A stretch of 64,000 bases of DNA from Phymorhynchus buccinoides (GCA_017654935.2 CM065713.1:10433406-10497405), one strand, 5' to 3'; counted from the first letter of the stretch, positions 12,713 to 24,945 are shown. Numbers and translations are program-made. The notes: generated by a model from the letters alone, not told the origin.

Positions 12713-14341
12713 TGATTAGAAAAAAATGTCTCAGGTTCCTGTGGCCTTGCATGCCCTGCTGTCATGATGACCTCAATTGCAATTTCCAATCACAGTCTAA
12801 TGTCCTTGGTGCGTTTCGGGTCCAAGTGATATGGTATCAGTGTGTAGTCTGGGGGGCGCTGTCGATGGACGGGTGTATCCGGCGCACTCGCGTGGAGGAT
12901 TCACACTGGCTCCACGGCTTGTCGTCATTATTGTTAGTCAGTAGGGGGCTTAGTAGGTGGTGTCCTGCGTATGTTTGCTCAGAACAGGCTCCACTGAACT
13001 CCGCCAAGTTGACTCAGTAACAGTGCATTGTCTCCTCTGGTGGTTGCCTCCTGATCGCCCATCACAGATGTGCTCCCTTTGGACTGCTGGTTTCAGATTT
13101 TGCAACCCAAGAAAGCAAGTTTAGCTTACAGATTTGTACATAGACTGAGTGGAGTGAGAGCAATATCAGTGTGCTACCCAGCCAAAAAAATAGAGAGAAG
13201 AAAATTAACTACTCTTTTCTGTGCTAAGCTTCACTGTACAGAACTGTACTTCAGTAACCCCTTTCACTGCCAGCCATATTTCAGCCAAAAATGTCCATTA
13301 AATTTACCTGTGTATAGAACAAAATCCACGTGCAATATTGGGGATTCTTCTGTGACGACGCATAAAATAAGGTCTACACTTACTTCCCCAGACTAATACA
13401 CTAGGGTCTTTGGATAATAGACCACAGTTTGATGCCTTTTAGCGACATAGGTAATAAACAACTGTTGTGCATAAATGAGACATTGGAGGTGAAAGGGTTA
13501 GCATACATGTAGATTGTACTCCACTCTACAGTCTTGTACTGTACTGCATTGCAGTACATTGTGCTATGATCTATCATATAGCCAGTTAGAAAGGGCCAGT
13601 AGTAAATGAGAGCTGTGCTATGCAATATATTCTACTGTTTTGGAATATCATGCTACAGTTTTAGTCTTTCGGGGAAGACTATGACTCTCGGACGAGGGGG
13701 CATTTGCACCGGCTCTGATACTGCAGCCAAAGGGATTGGTTTTGGCCTTTGGGGACCATTCCCTAATGCCAGCTCTCGTCCCTCAAATCCCTTTGGCCGA
13801 GAGAGTGTGGATATACCCTGGTCAAGGCATCTCCATTATAAACTAATTTCTTGCCCGGCCCGCCATAATAGTATCTGCCCTCTCTGCTATCTGTCAGTCA
13901 AATGGCGGAAACGACAGACAGGCACTCAACGACACTTTACCTACACCATACAGCTTTTGTGTGTGTGGGGGTGTGTGTGTGTTGCGTAGTTCTGGATCGT
14001 GTTGTACTGCATTCTGTCGTATTGGCTTTTAACCCCTTGACTGCCAGGGAAACTTAAAGAAACTTAAAGAAAAAACCCCATTGGGAAAAAAATGCCACGA
14101 TAAAGACAGCTGATAGAGCCAATCTGACAAAAATGGTCAGGGGATATAACCCTCTTGACTATGTTAGAGGCAAAAGCCATCATAACAGGGTTATTCCCCT
14201 TCACCTGATGACATCATCAGTGATATAATCAGTTATGTCCATCATGATCAAGGTAGGGGAATACGTTGGTGGCACTAGGTCAAAGGGGTCAATGCATGAA
14301 TTGTATGACATTGCTCTTCACTTTCTTTTTCTTTTATGCAG
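12713..14341 (+). other. Intron between exons 3 and 4 (block A)
   Basis: Contains the piggyBac-like MITE (13255-13500) and a conserved GC-richer block at 13670-13920 that is mirrored at 17500-17750. The block has no intact frame in either copy and is not identified. Confidence 0.45.
13255..13500. mobile_element. piggyBac-like MITE, diverged copy (block A)
   Basis: Same interior as 37415-37653 (ccatatttcagcc, ggggattcttctgtgac, gggtctttggataatagacc), with degraded ends (taaccccttt and gaaagggtta). It lies in the intron between exons 3 and 4. Confidence 0.75.
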
Positions 14342-14481
14342 TGGGCCTTGGACAGATGTACGTGGCGGCCAACTTGCGCCCTTTCGGCCAGGACACGTGG
14401 AAAGTGGGCAATACGCTGACCATGAGGTGTACCGGAGCAGTGGGGTCAGTCAACACCACTGGACCGAATCCACAGCCTACG
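14342..14481 (+). CDS. Ig gene exon 4, start of Ig domain 2 (block A copy)
   Basis: The acceptor is cttttatgcag ending at 14341 after a T-rich tract; the donor is GTCAGT at 14482. The exon is 140 nt, phase 1 in and phase 0 out. The phase-1 entry fits the phase-1 end of exon 3. It encodes GLGQMYVAANLRPFG, then DTWKVGNTLTMRCTGAVG, then NTTGPNPQPT. The TMRC motif is the first cysteine of a second Ig domain, and NTT is a possible N-glycosylation sequon. The inverted copy at 16946-17083 conserves the exon ends but has indels. The corresponding exon of block B would lie a little beyond 64000. Confidence 0.68.
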
Positions 14482-14589
14482 GTCAGTACTGAAAATGTGT
14501 ATGTGCGTGTCAAAGTCAACATATTTATTTCACAGATGGACATTGAATAAGCATAATTACAGTATGCTTTTTTGCATCAGAACACACAA

Positions 14590-14643
14590 ACTCACCTGAC
14601 GCACACGACACACACTCACACCCACGCTCACCACCAACACACA

Positions 14644-14682
<39 letters not shown>

Positions 14683-14780
14683 CACACACCACCACACTAC
14701 CGCACACACACAACGCACGCACGCACGCAACGCACGCCACGCACTACAGCACACACAAGCACACACAACACACGACAGAC
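14590..14780. repeat. CA-rich microsatellite (block A)
   Basis: CA/CG-variant tract after exon 4; the mirror copy is at 16645-16835. Confidence 0.9.
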
Positions 14781-15159
14781 AGAGAAAGCTCTTCTCAGGG
14801 ATGGGATTTGTCCCCCAAACAGCAAATTTACGCTGAATGACATTTGCACGCCCCCAACCTCCCCGCCCCCGCCTCCCCCTCCCCGAAAAAAACAACACCC
14901 ACAACACCAAAACTAAAATCTGTCCGTCTATAACCCCCCCCCCCTCCCCCAAATATCCGCCTAAGAAAATAAAGCGAGGTCAAGGTAGAACCAGTTTCCA
15001 TCCTGCTTTCCCAGAATTGCTATTGCATAATTATATCAAGCTTGTGTCTTCTGTTTACGAAGGTAAATAGCGTCGGGTATCCAGAATCGTGCAACGAGGA
15101 GGAAGTTTGATGATAGAGGCTGTGAAAATATCGTGGAGATGGCATGGTAGTCTGTTGTA

Positions 15160-15707
15160 GTAAACCCACAGTCAGACAGCTTAGAACCACAGTCAGACAG
15201 CTTAGGAACCCCACAGTCATACAGACAGCTTAAGAACCCCAGTCAGTACAGCTTAGAACCGCACAGTCCAGACAGACAGCTTAGAAACCCACAGTCATAC
15301 AGCTTAGATAGACCCACATTCGGACAGCTTAGAACCCACGTCAGACAGCTTAGAACCCACACGTCGACAGCTTAGAACCCAGTCAGACAGCTTAGAATAG
15401 AAACCCAGTCAGAAGCTAAGAACCCACAGTCAGAACAGCTTAGAACCCACAGTCCGACCAGCTTAGAACACACAGTCCCCAGACAGCTTAGAACCCACAG
15501 CAGTCAGACAGCTTAGAATAGAACCCACAGTCGACAGCTTAAACCCACAGTCAGACAGCTGAGAATATAAACCACAGTCAGACGCTTAGAACCCACAGTC
15601 AACAGCTTAGAATAGAACCCCAGTCAACAGCTTAGAATGGAACCCCCAGTCAGACAGCTTAGAACCTACAGTCAGACAGCTTAGAATAGAAACCCACAGT
15701 CAGACAG
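15160..15707 (+). repeat. 22-bp satellite array, left arm of palindrome centre
   Basis: About 25 units of cagtcagacagcttagaaccca with frequent one- to three-base gains and losses. It ends at the symmetry point. Confidence 0.9.
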
Positions 15708-15708
15708 C

Positions 15709-16262
15709 CTGTCTGACTGTGGGGTTCTATTCTAAGGCTGTCTGACGTAGGTTCTAAGCTATCTGACTGTGGTTTCCATTCTAAGCTGTCTGACTGTGGG
15801 TGCGATTCTAAGCTGTCTGACTGTGGGTTCTAAGCTGTCTGACTGTGGGTTCTATCTAAGCTGTCTGAACTGTGGGGTTCTAAGCTGTCCGACTGTGGGT
15901 TCCATTCTAAGCTGTCTGACTGTGGTTCTAAGCTGTCTGACTGTGGGTTCTAACTGTCTGACTGTGGGTTCTAAAGGCTGTCTGACTGTGGGTTCTAAGG
16001 CTGTCTGACTGGGTTCTATTCTAAGTTTTTTTTACTGGATACTGACTGGGTTCTAAGCTTCTGACTGTGGGTTCTAAGCTGTCTGACTGTGGTTCTTAAG
16101 CTTTCCGACTGTGGTTCTAATTCTAAGGCTGTCTGACTGTGGGTTCTACCTGTCTGTCTGACTGTGGTTTCTAGCTGGTCTGACTGTGGGTTCTAAGCGT
16201 CTGTCTGACTGTGGGTTCTAAGCTTGTCTGACTGTGGGTTCTACGCTGTCTGACGTGGTTTA
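15709..16262 (-). repeat. 22-bp satellite array, right arm of palindrome centre
   Basis: The same unit in reverse complement (gggttctaagctgtctgact). The switch occurs at acagtcagacag-c-ctgtctgactgt (15696-15720). Indels differ from the left arm. Confidence 0.9.
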
Positions 16263-16644
16263 CTATAAAAAACAACAGACTGACCAAATTGCCATCTCCC
16301 GTATTTTCACAGCTCTATCATCAACTCTCTCCTCGTTGCACGATTCTGGAACCGAACGCTATTTTACCTTGTAAACGGAAGACACAAGCTTGCCATATAA
16401 TTATGCAATAGCCTTCCTGGGAAAGCAGGATGGAAACTGGTTCTAACATTAGACCCTCGCTTATTTTCTTAGTCGGATATTTGGGGGAGGGGGGGGGGGT
16501 AAAATTAGCCGACAGATTTTAAGTTTTTGTTGTTGTTTGGGTTTTGTTTTTTCGGGGGGAGGGGGGGGGGAGGTGGGGGGCGTCAAATGTCATTTCAGCG
16601 TAATTTGCTGTTTGGGGACAAATCCCCATCCCTGAGACGAGCTT

Positions 16645-16723
16645 CTCTGTCTGTGTTGTGTGTGTGTGTGTGTGTGCGTGTGCGTGCGTTGCGTGCGTGC
16701 GTGCGTGCGTGTGTGTGTGCGTG

Positions 16724-16768
<45 letters not shown>

Positions 16769-16835
16769 TGTGTGTGTGTGTTGTGTGTGTGTAAAGTGTG
16801 GGTTGCGTGTGTGTGTGTGCGTCAGTGTGAGTTGT
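16645..16835. repeat. TG-rich microsatellite (block A')
   Basis: Mirror of 14590-14780 with different unit counts. Confidence 0.9.
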
Positions 16836-16945
16836 GTGTTTCTGATGCAAAAAAGCATACGGTAGAAATTAATGCTTATTCACTGTCCATCTGGAAATAA
16901 AATTGTTGACTTTTGACACGCACATACACATTTTCAGTATCTGAC

Positions 16946-17083
16946 CGTAGGCTGTGGATCGGTCCATTGTGGTGTTGCCCTGACCCACTGCTCCGTACCC
17001 ATCATGGTCAGCGTATTGCCCACTTTCCACGTGTCCGGCCGAAAGGGCGCAAGTTGGCCCGCCACTACCTCTGTCCAAGGCCC
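16946..17083 (-). pseudogene. Inverted, degraded copy of Ig-gene exon 4 (block A')
   Basis: This is the reverse complement of 14342-14481 with the acceptor (atgcag, 17084-17089 on minus) and donor (gtcag) kept. The exon is 138 nt. Indels change the reading frame around the TMRC motif. It lies at nearly the mirror position about the palindrome centre 15708. Confidence 0.65.
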
Positions 17084-17902
17084 CTGCATAAAAGAAAAGA
17101 AAGTGAAGAGCATGTCATACAATTCTGCTTGACGCCCTTGACTGCACCACAATATTAACATACTGTACCTGATGACATCACTGATTATATCACTGGATGA
17201 CTGTCATCAGATGAAGCGATACCCTGATATGTTTGGCTGTTGCCTCTACATAGTCAAGAGAGCACATCCCCGGACCATTTTGCCAGATGGCTCTATCATC
17301 TGTCCTTTATCGTGGCCTTTTTTTCCCAATGGGGTTTTTTTCTTTTTAAGTTTCTTTTAAGTTCCCTGCAGTCACGGGGTTAAAAGCCAATACGACAGAA
17401 TGCCAGTACAACACGATCCAGAACGACGTAAACAACACGCACACCACACCCAAGCTGTATGATGTAGTAAGTGTGTTGTTGGCCTGTCTGTCGTTCCGTC
17501 CATTTGACTGACAGATAGCAGAGAGGGGCAGATACTATTCCTGGCGGCGGGCCGGGCGAGAAATTAGTTGTAGTGGAGATGCATTGCCCAGGGTACATCC
17601 CCATTCTCTCGGCCGAAAGGGATTTCTCTCAGGACGAGATTTGCGTTCTGGGAAGATCCACCAAAGGCCAACCAATCCTTTGGCTGCAGCATCAGAGCCG
17701 GTGCAAGGGCCCCCTCGTCGAGAGTCATAGTCTTTCCAAGAACGACTTAGCTTTAGCATGATATTCAATACTGCAGATATGATTTATAGTCACTCTCATT
17801 TACTATTGGCCCGTTGTGAGCGCTATATGATAGAGCATAGCACAATGTCATGCATGCAGTCAGTACAAAGATGTAGAGTGTAGTACAATATCCAATGTAT
17901 GC

Positions 17903-18145
17903 TAACCCTTTCACCACCAAAGTCGCATTTTAGCACCACGGTGATTTAACACCTGTGTCCACTAAAGGCATCAAATGGGGTCTATTATCCAAGACCCTAT
18001 TGTATTAGTCTTGGGAAGAGGTTAGACCTATTTTATGTATGTTCCAGAAGAATCCCATATGGCCCTGGATTTTGTCTCTACACAGGTAAACTTAATGGAC
18101 ATTTTTTTTGGGGGGGGCTGACTATGGCTGGCGGTGAAGGGTTAA
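17903..18145. mobile_element. piggyBac-like MITE, diverged copy (block A', inverted)
   Basis: Mirror copy of 13255-13500. One side still reads gaagggttaa and the other taaccctttc. Confidence 0.72.
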
Positions 18146-18669
18146 TGAGTTACAGTTCGTACAGTGACGACTTAGCACAGAAAAGAGTAGTTATTTTTCT
18201 TCTCTCTATTTTTTTGGCTGGGTACACACTGATATTGCTCTCACTCCACTCAGTCTATGTACACATCTGAAGCTAACACTTGCTTTTCTTGGGTTGCAAA
18301 ATCTGAAACCAGCAGTCCCCAAATGGAGCACATCTGTGATGGGCTATCAGGAGGCAACCAACAGAGGAAGACACTGCAACGGCTGCTGAGTCACTTCGGT
18401 GGATTCATGTGGAGCCTGTTCTCAGCTAACGTTTCAGGACACCACCTGCTAAGCCCCCTACTGACAACATAGCCACAAGTTCGTGGAGCCGTGTGAATCC
18501 TCCACAGAGGTCGCCGTCTACACCCTCCATCGACGCCCCCTCAGAACACACTGATCCATATCACTTGGCCCGAACGCACCAAGGACATAGACTGGATTGG
18601 AAATTGAAATTGAGGTCATCATGACAGCAGGGCATGCAAGGCCCAGAACCTGAGACCTTTTTTTTATAA

Positions 18670-19006
18670 TCATTGATGGAGATGATGAGGATTAATGTTG
18701 ATGATGCTATGGAGTTCCTTATTGGTCTGAGACTACATAACAGGGTGTTACGCTTATACTTCCTTTCATAATGATATCTTGGCATCAACCAGCCCCAATG
18801 ATAGCGACATATGCTTGTTGGTCAGAACTAGATCAACACTCTCAGATTCGATCATGAATGGATGAAGCTCGACTGTGTGGCTTCAGTCTTCTCTTTGAGC
18901 CCATCGCTCAGTCAGGGTGGAGCAGATCCAGGACCCCTACCCTCGCCTTTCTTATAGAGTTTGAACAAGTCACTAATCGGATATGCTACCACGGCGCAAC
19001 GTCGGC
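18670..19006 (-). repeat. tRNA-derived SINE (block A' copy, inverted)
   Basis: Mirror copy; the A-box region lies on minus near 18985-19006 and the ATC tail near 18670-18710. Confidence 0.58.
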
Positions 19007-19331
19007 TTGGTGTTACTGTACAGTTCTTTATAGTACAGTAGCGGCACGAAGAAGTTGAGTAAAATAGTTCTGTAAAGTGCATGCAGCACACTACATTGCA
19101 TTATTGTGCCCTCATACAACACAAAAGTAATACACCTCAATACGAAAAATATACAGAAGCACAATACAATACAGTTACAATACAGCAACAAAACGCACCC
19201 AACAACAGCATCGACCACTGCAATACAGAAAATAGAACAGAGCACAACCAATACATCGAGCAAACGCAACCCCAACACAGTGTCAACCACAACCACAATT
19301 CGGATCCCATAACAAAGCCTAGCTAGCTCAC

Positions 19332-19555
19332 TTCCAACTCAGATCCGCTTCCCTTTAGCTAGGTTGAATTGCGTAAATCCACTGTCCAGTAGAGGGCCAA
19401 GGCACTGGTACCTCCCACGCGATCGGCGTTGCAGCCTGCTTGTTCAGGGTCAGGCTGATGGTCTGCTGGTCAGACTCCCGGAAACGCTGACTTTTGTCAA
19501 CTTTGGTCAATAGCTAGCCACTCCGTCAGCGTTGGCCACCAAAGCATAACCAGAG
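19332..19555 (-). pseudogene. Inverted, degraded copy of Ig-gene exon 3 (block A')
   Basis: The reverse complement of the 62790-63014 exon is 224 nt here, with the GTGAGCT donor (19325-19331 on minus) and the acceptor side preserved. In its 3' half it is closer to block B than block A is (for example the CAGGCTGCAACG part), but it has its own indels. So A and A' carry independent errors rather than shared ones. Confidence 0.65.
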
Positions 19556-19616
19556 CTTTATGTTTGGATAAAGAAAAACAAACGAGAGAGATAGAGAGAG
19601 AGAGAGAGCGAGAGAG

Positions 19617-19666
<50 letters not shown>

Positions 19667-20203
19667 GTAAACTAAAACTGAACAACTTTACTATGTAAGG
19701 ATTTTTTTTTCAAAGATTAGGACAGTCTATTCTTCCATCTGTTTTGTGATACACATACAAAGTAAACGAAATCAGAGAGTTTAGAGAAAAGGTTCAGAGG
19801 TTTTTTTTGTTTTGAACTTTAAATGTGTGTGTTTGTGTGTTGTGTGTGTGTTTGTTGTGGTGTTGTGTGTGTGTGTGTGTGTGGTGTGTGAGTGTGTTGT
19901 CGTGTGTGAGTGTGTGTGTGAGTGTGTGTGTGTGTGTGTGTGGTGTGAGCCGCCACTAGTCATGAAACATCTTTGTGCAGACGGGTCTGGGAATTTAACC
20001 GCCCCAGACGCTGATATAATTTAAAATAAAATGGATGGCCTCCACGGGAGAATAAGCATAACTCTGCATGGAATTTATGTACATAATACATGACAATTCA
20101 AGTGTTTGACAAGGTTGTTTCCCCTCTTCTTGTTTTTTTAAGGGGTGGGAGGGTGGGGGTGTATAAACCCTTGTAAATACTCCCTCCACCTCTGTTGTGT
20201 TAA

Positions 20204-20756
20204 AGGGGCACGCCTGACGTAATGAGTTTTTTGCAAGAAACACGTCAGAATCATGCAGAAACACCCTTTACAAGATCGCAACACTCACTTTGCTCTGGTT
20301 TTCCCAGAATCAAGCCGTCACAAAAGGCGATTCCTCCTTTGGCGGAGGTGCTGGTAGTCAAATTCTTTCACCAATAGAGAGTCGTTTGCGTCTCTTTTTT
20401 GAAATGGTCGCCTGTGGTTTAGACCAATCGTTTGCACAACTTTTTGATAATACAAGCCTTTTATTTTTTTATTTTAATGTTATACAGTTTATCTAGGAGT
20501 TTCGCTCACACACACAAGAATAGCTCCTCTTTTTTTTTACTGCACTACAAAAAAAGAAAACGCTTTCATGAGTGACCTCCACCCACCCATCCAAATGGCT
20601 ACTTCTCGTCCGGCATCTCCGCCAAGGAAAATCGCCGTTTTGACGGTTTAATTTCTAAGAAACCAGAGGCAGTGGAGTGTTCCTATCCTTGAACGGCTGT
20701 CTTTCTGGTGATCTCGAAGTGTTTTTCTTGCAAAACTCATCCGTGTCGAGTCACCT
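20204..20756. mobile_element. TTAA-flanked foldback MITE (block A', inverted)
   Basis: TTAA at 20200-20203 and 20757-20760. It is the mirror copy of 10592-11147 with extra small indels. Confidence 0.78.
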
Positions 20757-21298
20757 TTAAGAATAAAGAATGTGTTATCATTTGCATAACATTAACACTA
20801 ACACAGGGGTGTTGAAATCTTTTTCATGTCCGGCAGTTCATAAAACAAAAGAAAAAAAAAGACAAAAAAAAAAAAACAAATTGGACTAGCTCCTATAAAA
20901 AATGAACTAGTCCCAAAAACTTTGACCAGCCCTCCTGATGCTCACAAGGAAACTTTAACACATTTCTGTTTCATTAGATTCCACTCGAAATAAAAAACAA
21001 ACAAAAAAAACAAGCATATTCAAATAAAATCTTCAATCTCTCTCTCCCTCCCTGAAAAACAAACAACGTTTAAATCAAAATACTCACCTAGCTGTTATGT
21101 TTATCATTCTTTTTTATGTATCACTGGACATAGGAAGAAACAGAGAGAGAAAGAGGAGAGAGAGAGTAGAGAGGAGAGAGATAGAGAGAGAGCGAGAGAG
21201 AGAGAGAGAGACAGACAGAGAGAAAGGAGAGAGAGAGAGGAGAATAGAAAAAGATGGAGAGAAACAGAGACAGAAAGATAAAGAGAAGAGACAGGAAC

Positions 21299-22335
21299 CA
21301 ATTTGACAATTTGACATTGACAGTTTTATGTCATCACCATAAAAGGTCTCATGACAAGGGGGTAAACAAAAATATGTCAACTTAATAACAAATCAGCATC
21401 AGAAAACATGAAACATGAATTGTAGAATGAAAAATTGAAAAAATGAAAAATGAAATGTCATAGATCCTTCGTCTTATAAAATCATGTAAACAACATCCCT
21501 TTCTTATCTTCCCTTACCTTCTCCCTCTATCTCTCCCTCCCCCCCTTCACACAACACATGCATCACACACACACACACCACCCCACACACACACACACAC
21601 ACACAAACAAACAACGACACACACACATATACGCACTTCTCACTCACTTTTGTTCACAAAAATAGGTTTAGAAACTCATATAGGATTCATGCATCAAGAA
21701 AATAACTCGACCTCCAACTACAATTTTATACCAAGTATGTTCTCCTTTCTTCCTCTATCCCATCTCTCTCTCTCTTTCTTATAACCATAACGTCAAAATA
21801 ATCCTGAGTTGCCAACATAAAGCAATCATCATTGCTGGCATGCTTTGCCTATCTCAGCTTCGCAATAAACTTTGCAACAGATTTGATAACCAGGTCATCC
21901 TCTGATGTAAGAGCAGACAATGTCATTACTCCCGCAATATGGAAAAAACATTGAAAGAATATACATTTCTTAGAAACTGGTCCATATGCTTTACATTGAA
22001 ATAAAAAATGTGATTCGTTCTCAGTACTTTGCTCACACATAGGGCATTGTGATTCTGTGGACGCCTCAGGATGGAAACCACCTTTTTTATTATCATTAAA
22101 ACCCAGAGTCCTTAACCAGAATCTTGCGTAATTAGTCTATCCATTTGTTAGTAATGACGTTCGATATTTTTTCCTTGAAACACTTTTTAAACGAGAAAAC
22201 CAACTATATTTATCCTTGCTTTCCATGTCAGAATGCCAATTTTGTCTGATGAACAAATGATTCTGTCTTTAAATTCTAAACATGAATTGTTTATCAGTAC
22301 CTACTTCCTAGAACATCCACACAAATCCCAACCAT

Positions 22336-22368
<33 letters not shown>

Positions 22369-22940
22369 CTACAATCCCTTCTTTACTTGATAAGCCCAGT
22401 TTTCCATTGTGTTGGGGGACATAATCGAGTTTGTTTTACCATCCTTTCTAAGCTTGCCAACAAAAAGAAGAGACTTTGGAAGTTATCAAGATTTTCAACC
22501 AGTATCTTATGCATTCATAAAAAATCTAATGTATAAGGGCTATCTGCCCGTTTTCCCCATAAAGAAACAGTGTTAGATGAGTGCAAGGTACTGTAAAAAA
22601 TCGTTCATGCATAAGTATGTACTTTTTTCATTTTGTGTATTAGTATGTAACCCCATATTTCAGACGCATATGTCAGTAGTGGCTCTATTTGGGCATCAAA
22701 CCTTTTCCGAAAAATAAACGATTGTAATAGTATTCAATTTTCGCCGCATTTTTTCGAAAGATTTATGACTCTTTTTTCCTTCTTACATGACTACTCCCAT
22801 GCATAGTCATACTAATCTTAGTTTTGAAAATATCACACCTAAATACTTGTAAGAATTGTAATTTTGACTCAGTATTCGCCATAAACCACATTTTTTCATT
22901 GATGATATATGACCACCCATTCTTAAAAACCATAATGTTT
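21299..22940 (-). mobile_element. Inverted 3' part of the intron-2 LINE (block A'), cut by the gap
   Basis: On minus this reads from NIMVF (RT, ending at 22940) through the Cys/His region (CEQSTENESHFLFQCKAYG at about 21990-22040) to the ATTGTCAA-type tail at 21299. A T-run of 36 at 22338 and other indels break the frame. The copy is interrupted exactly by the N run. Confidence 0.8.
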
Positions 22941-23440
22941 NNNNNNNNNNNNNNNNNNNNNNNNNNNNNNNNNNNNNNNNNNNNNNNNNNNNNNNNNNNN
23001 NNNNNNNNNNNNNNNNNNNNNNNNNNNNNNNNNNNNNNNNNNNNNNNNNNNNNNNNNNNNNNNNNNNNNNNNNNNNNNNNNNNNNNNNNNNNNNNNNNNN
23101 NNNNNNNNNNNNNNNNNNNNNNNNNNNNNNNNNNNNNNNNNNNNNNNNNNNNNNNNNNNNNNNNNNNNNNNNNNNNNNNNNNNNNNNNNNNNNNNNNNNN
23201 NNNNNNNNNNNNNNNNNNNNNNNNNNNNNNNNNNNNNNNNNNNNNNNNNNNNNNNNNNNNNNNNNNNNNNNNNNNNNNNNNNNNNNNNNNNNNNNNNNNN
23301 NNNNNNNNNNNNNNNNNNNNNNNNNNNNNNNNNNNNNNNNNNNNNNNNNNNNNNNNNNNNNNNNNNNNNNNNNNNNNNNNNNNNNNNNNNNNNNNNNNNN
23401 NNNNNNNNNNNNNNNNNNNNNNNNNNNNNNNNNNNNNNNN
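22941..23440. other. Assembly gap (500 N)
   Basis: Exactly 500 unknown bases, a size usually used as a placeholder rather than a measured length. The palindrome's right arm ends here; the sequence after it is unrelated. Confidence 0.99.
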
Positions 23441-24159
23441 TTTAGGATTAACCTTGGTCTGTCTCACTGTAGCTGTTGTTTAAACTTGGCTAGGCGAATT
23501 GGTGCCGAAAATAACTTTGGTGAAGGGAGTTAATTACAAAGAGAGTTACCTTTCTTTACTCTAATATTACCTTAATTACAAGGCTTACTACTATTACCTT
23601 CGTCACTGTGAATGAAGTTGAAATGAACATCAAGCTGATTGCTCTGTCTTGGCCCACTGTTTCGCTTTGCCTTTGAAATGTATGTGAAATGTGTTTGAGC
23701 TCCTCTCTCTCTCCTCTCTTCTCTCCCTCCGTGTGCGCGTACGCGTGCGTCTTGTGTTTGGGTGTGCCAGAGGACGGGTATTAACTGTCGTGCATACTTC
23801 ACATGTGTGTGTGTGTTGATTTATGATGTTTGTATTTAAAAACATTGAATGAGGAATAGTTATCTTGCTGAATTTGTGTCCACTTTTGTCATTGTTCACC
23901 GGGCGAGAGAGAGAGAGAGCGAGAGAGGAGGAGAGAGGGAGAGAGATGAGAGGATGTAGAGAACGAGAACTGTGAGACAGGAGAGAGAGCGATAACAGGA
24001 CATAGAGGAGGACAGACAGAGCGAGACAGAGACCAGAGAGAGATAGAGAGAGAGAGGGTGGAGGAGAGAGGAGAGAGAGAGAGTAAACTGTCAAAGTAAG
24101 GAAATTTTCCATTGCTAAGCCAGTACGATTAGAATCATCATTATAGCTAAAAAAAGCCA

Positions 24160-24640
24160 GTGGTACCGTCCGTCGGTGGCCTGTGTGTGTGGTGTCCTGT
24201 CTGTCTTGTGTGTGCCTGAAACACCAAACGGGCTTTATAACTCCGCCGTTTTTTTGACCGAATCGCTTCCAATTTGCTGTTTGTGAGCCCTAACGGGGCG
24301 ATTGGACAACGGCAACACGAGGCGGGCGTGTTCATTTGCGCGGTTCGGTCAAATGCGGCGAAACGCGCATCCGCCGGCCTCTCGGCGCCCGTCGGTGTTT
24401 CTGGGCCGATTGCCTTCGCATTTGGCAGGAAGATGACTGGGGACGGTGACTATCCGTGTACCAAACCGGAAGCGAATCGATTTAGAAATGCCGGAGATAC
24501 GGGCGCCGACAGGCCGCTTAACGTTTTCACAAACCGTGGCGTAACCAGACCCGACATTGACTCGAGATTTGGAACATGCGTGACCAGGGATAGTGACTAT
24601 CGTCGTGCAAAATTCAACACCATCCGTTAATAAACACGCG
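24160..24640 (+). other. CpG-rich block with an unrecognised open frame
   Basis: Base composition changes sharply to GC/CpG-rich between AT-rich and GA-microsatellite DNA. A 118-codon frame (24274-24630) runs through it. It is Arg/Gly/Ala-rich and contains two related pieces (TGDGDYPCTKPEANRFR and TRDSDYRRAKFNTIR). No known domain is seen. It could be an exon, a transposon remnant or a CpG island. Confidence 0.35.
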
Positions 24641-24841
24641 CTATCAACCCTAGTTTACATTTGTGCGGTCCCAAAAACAAAAGCTAATTTCAATCAACAC
24701 TTTCTTCACACACCCCTCGCTGCTGCAGCGGACCAGTCACCAACCAGTCAACAACACAAATGAAGAGCGGAGATCACTTTACCGTGGTACTAGCATCGCG
24801 CTATGTTCACGGCTAGGCCCAGGGACAGCGGGAGTGGAGCT

Positions 24842-24842
<1 letters not shown>

Positions 24843-24879
<37 letters not shown>

Positions 24880-24945
24880 GAGAGAGAGAGAGAGAAGAGA
24901 GGGAGAGAGAGAGAGAGAGAGGAGACAGAGAGAGTGAGAGAGAGC
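24843..24945. repeat. GA microsatellite
   Basis: (GA)n interrupted by gg and aa variants. The surrounding 23441-24159 and 24946-25497 show no recognised gene. Confidence 0.93.

Larger units (their letters stand above)
8280..22940. repeat. Giant palindrome (about 7.3-kb arms)
   Basis: Left arm about 8280-15707, right arm 15709-22940. LINE 3' half, foldback MITE, exon 3, SINE, piggyBac-like MITE and exon 4 appear in order on the left and in mirror order, inverted, on the right. Paired features have coordinates summing to about 31,416. There is almost no spacer. Confidence 0.92.

Noticed and set aside
14030..14300. Another TTAA-type MITE (ttaaccccttgactgcc at 14033)
   Set aside because: Only one convincing end; the opposite end (aggtcaaaggggtcaa) is too degraded in this noisy block.
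15160..16262. CRISPR-like 22-bp repeats
   Set aside because: No spacers, head-to-tail satellite with an inversion.
22763..23483. Frames running through the N gap
   Set aside because: They are open only because N codons are not stops; the real content is the LINE remnant ending at 22940.
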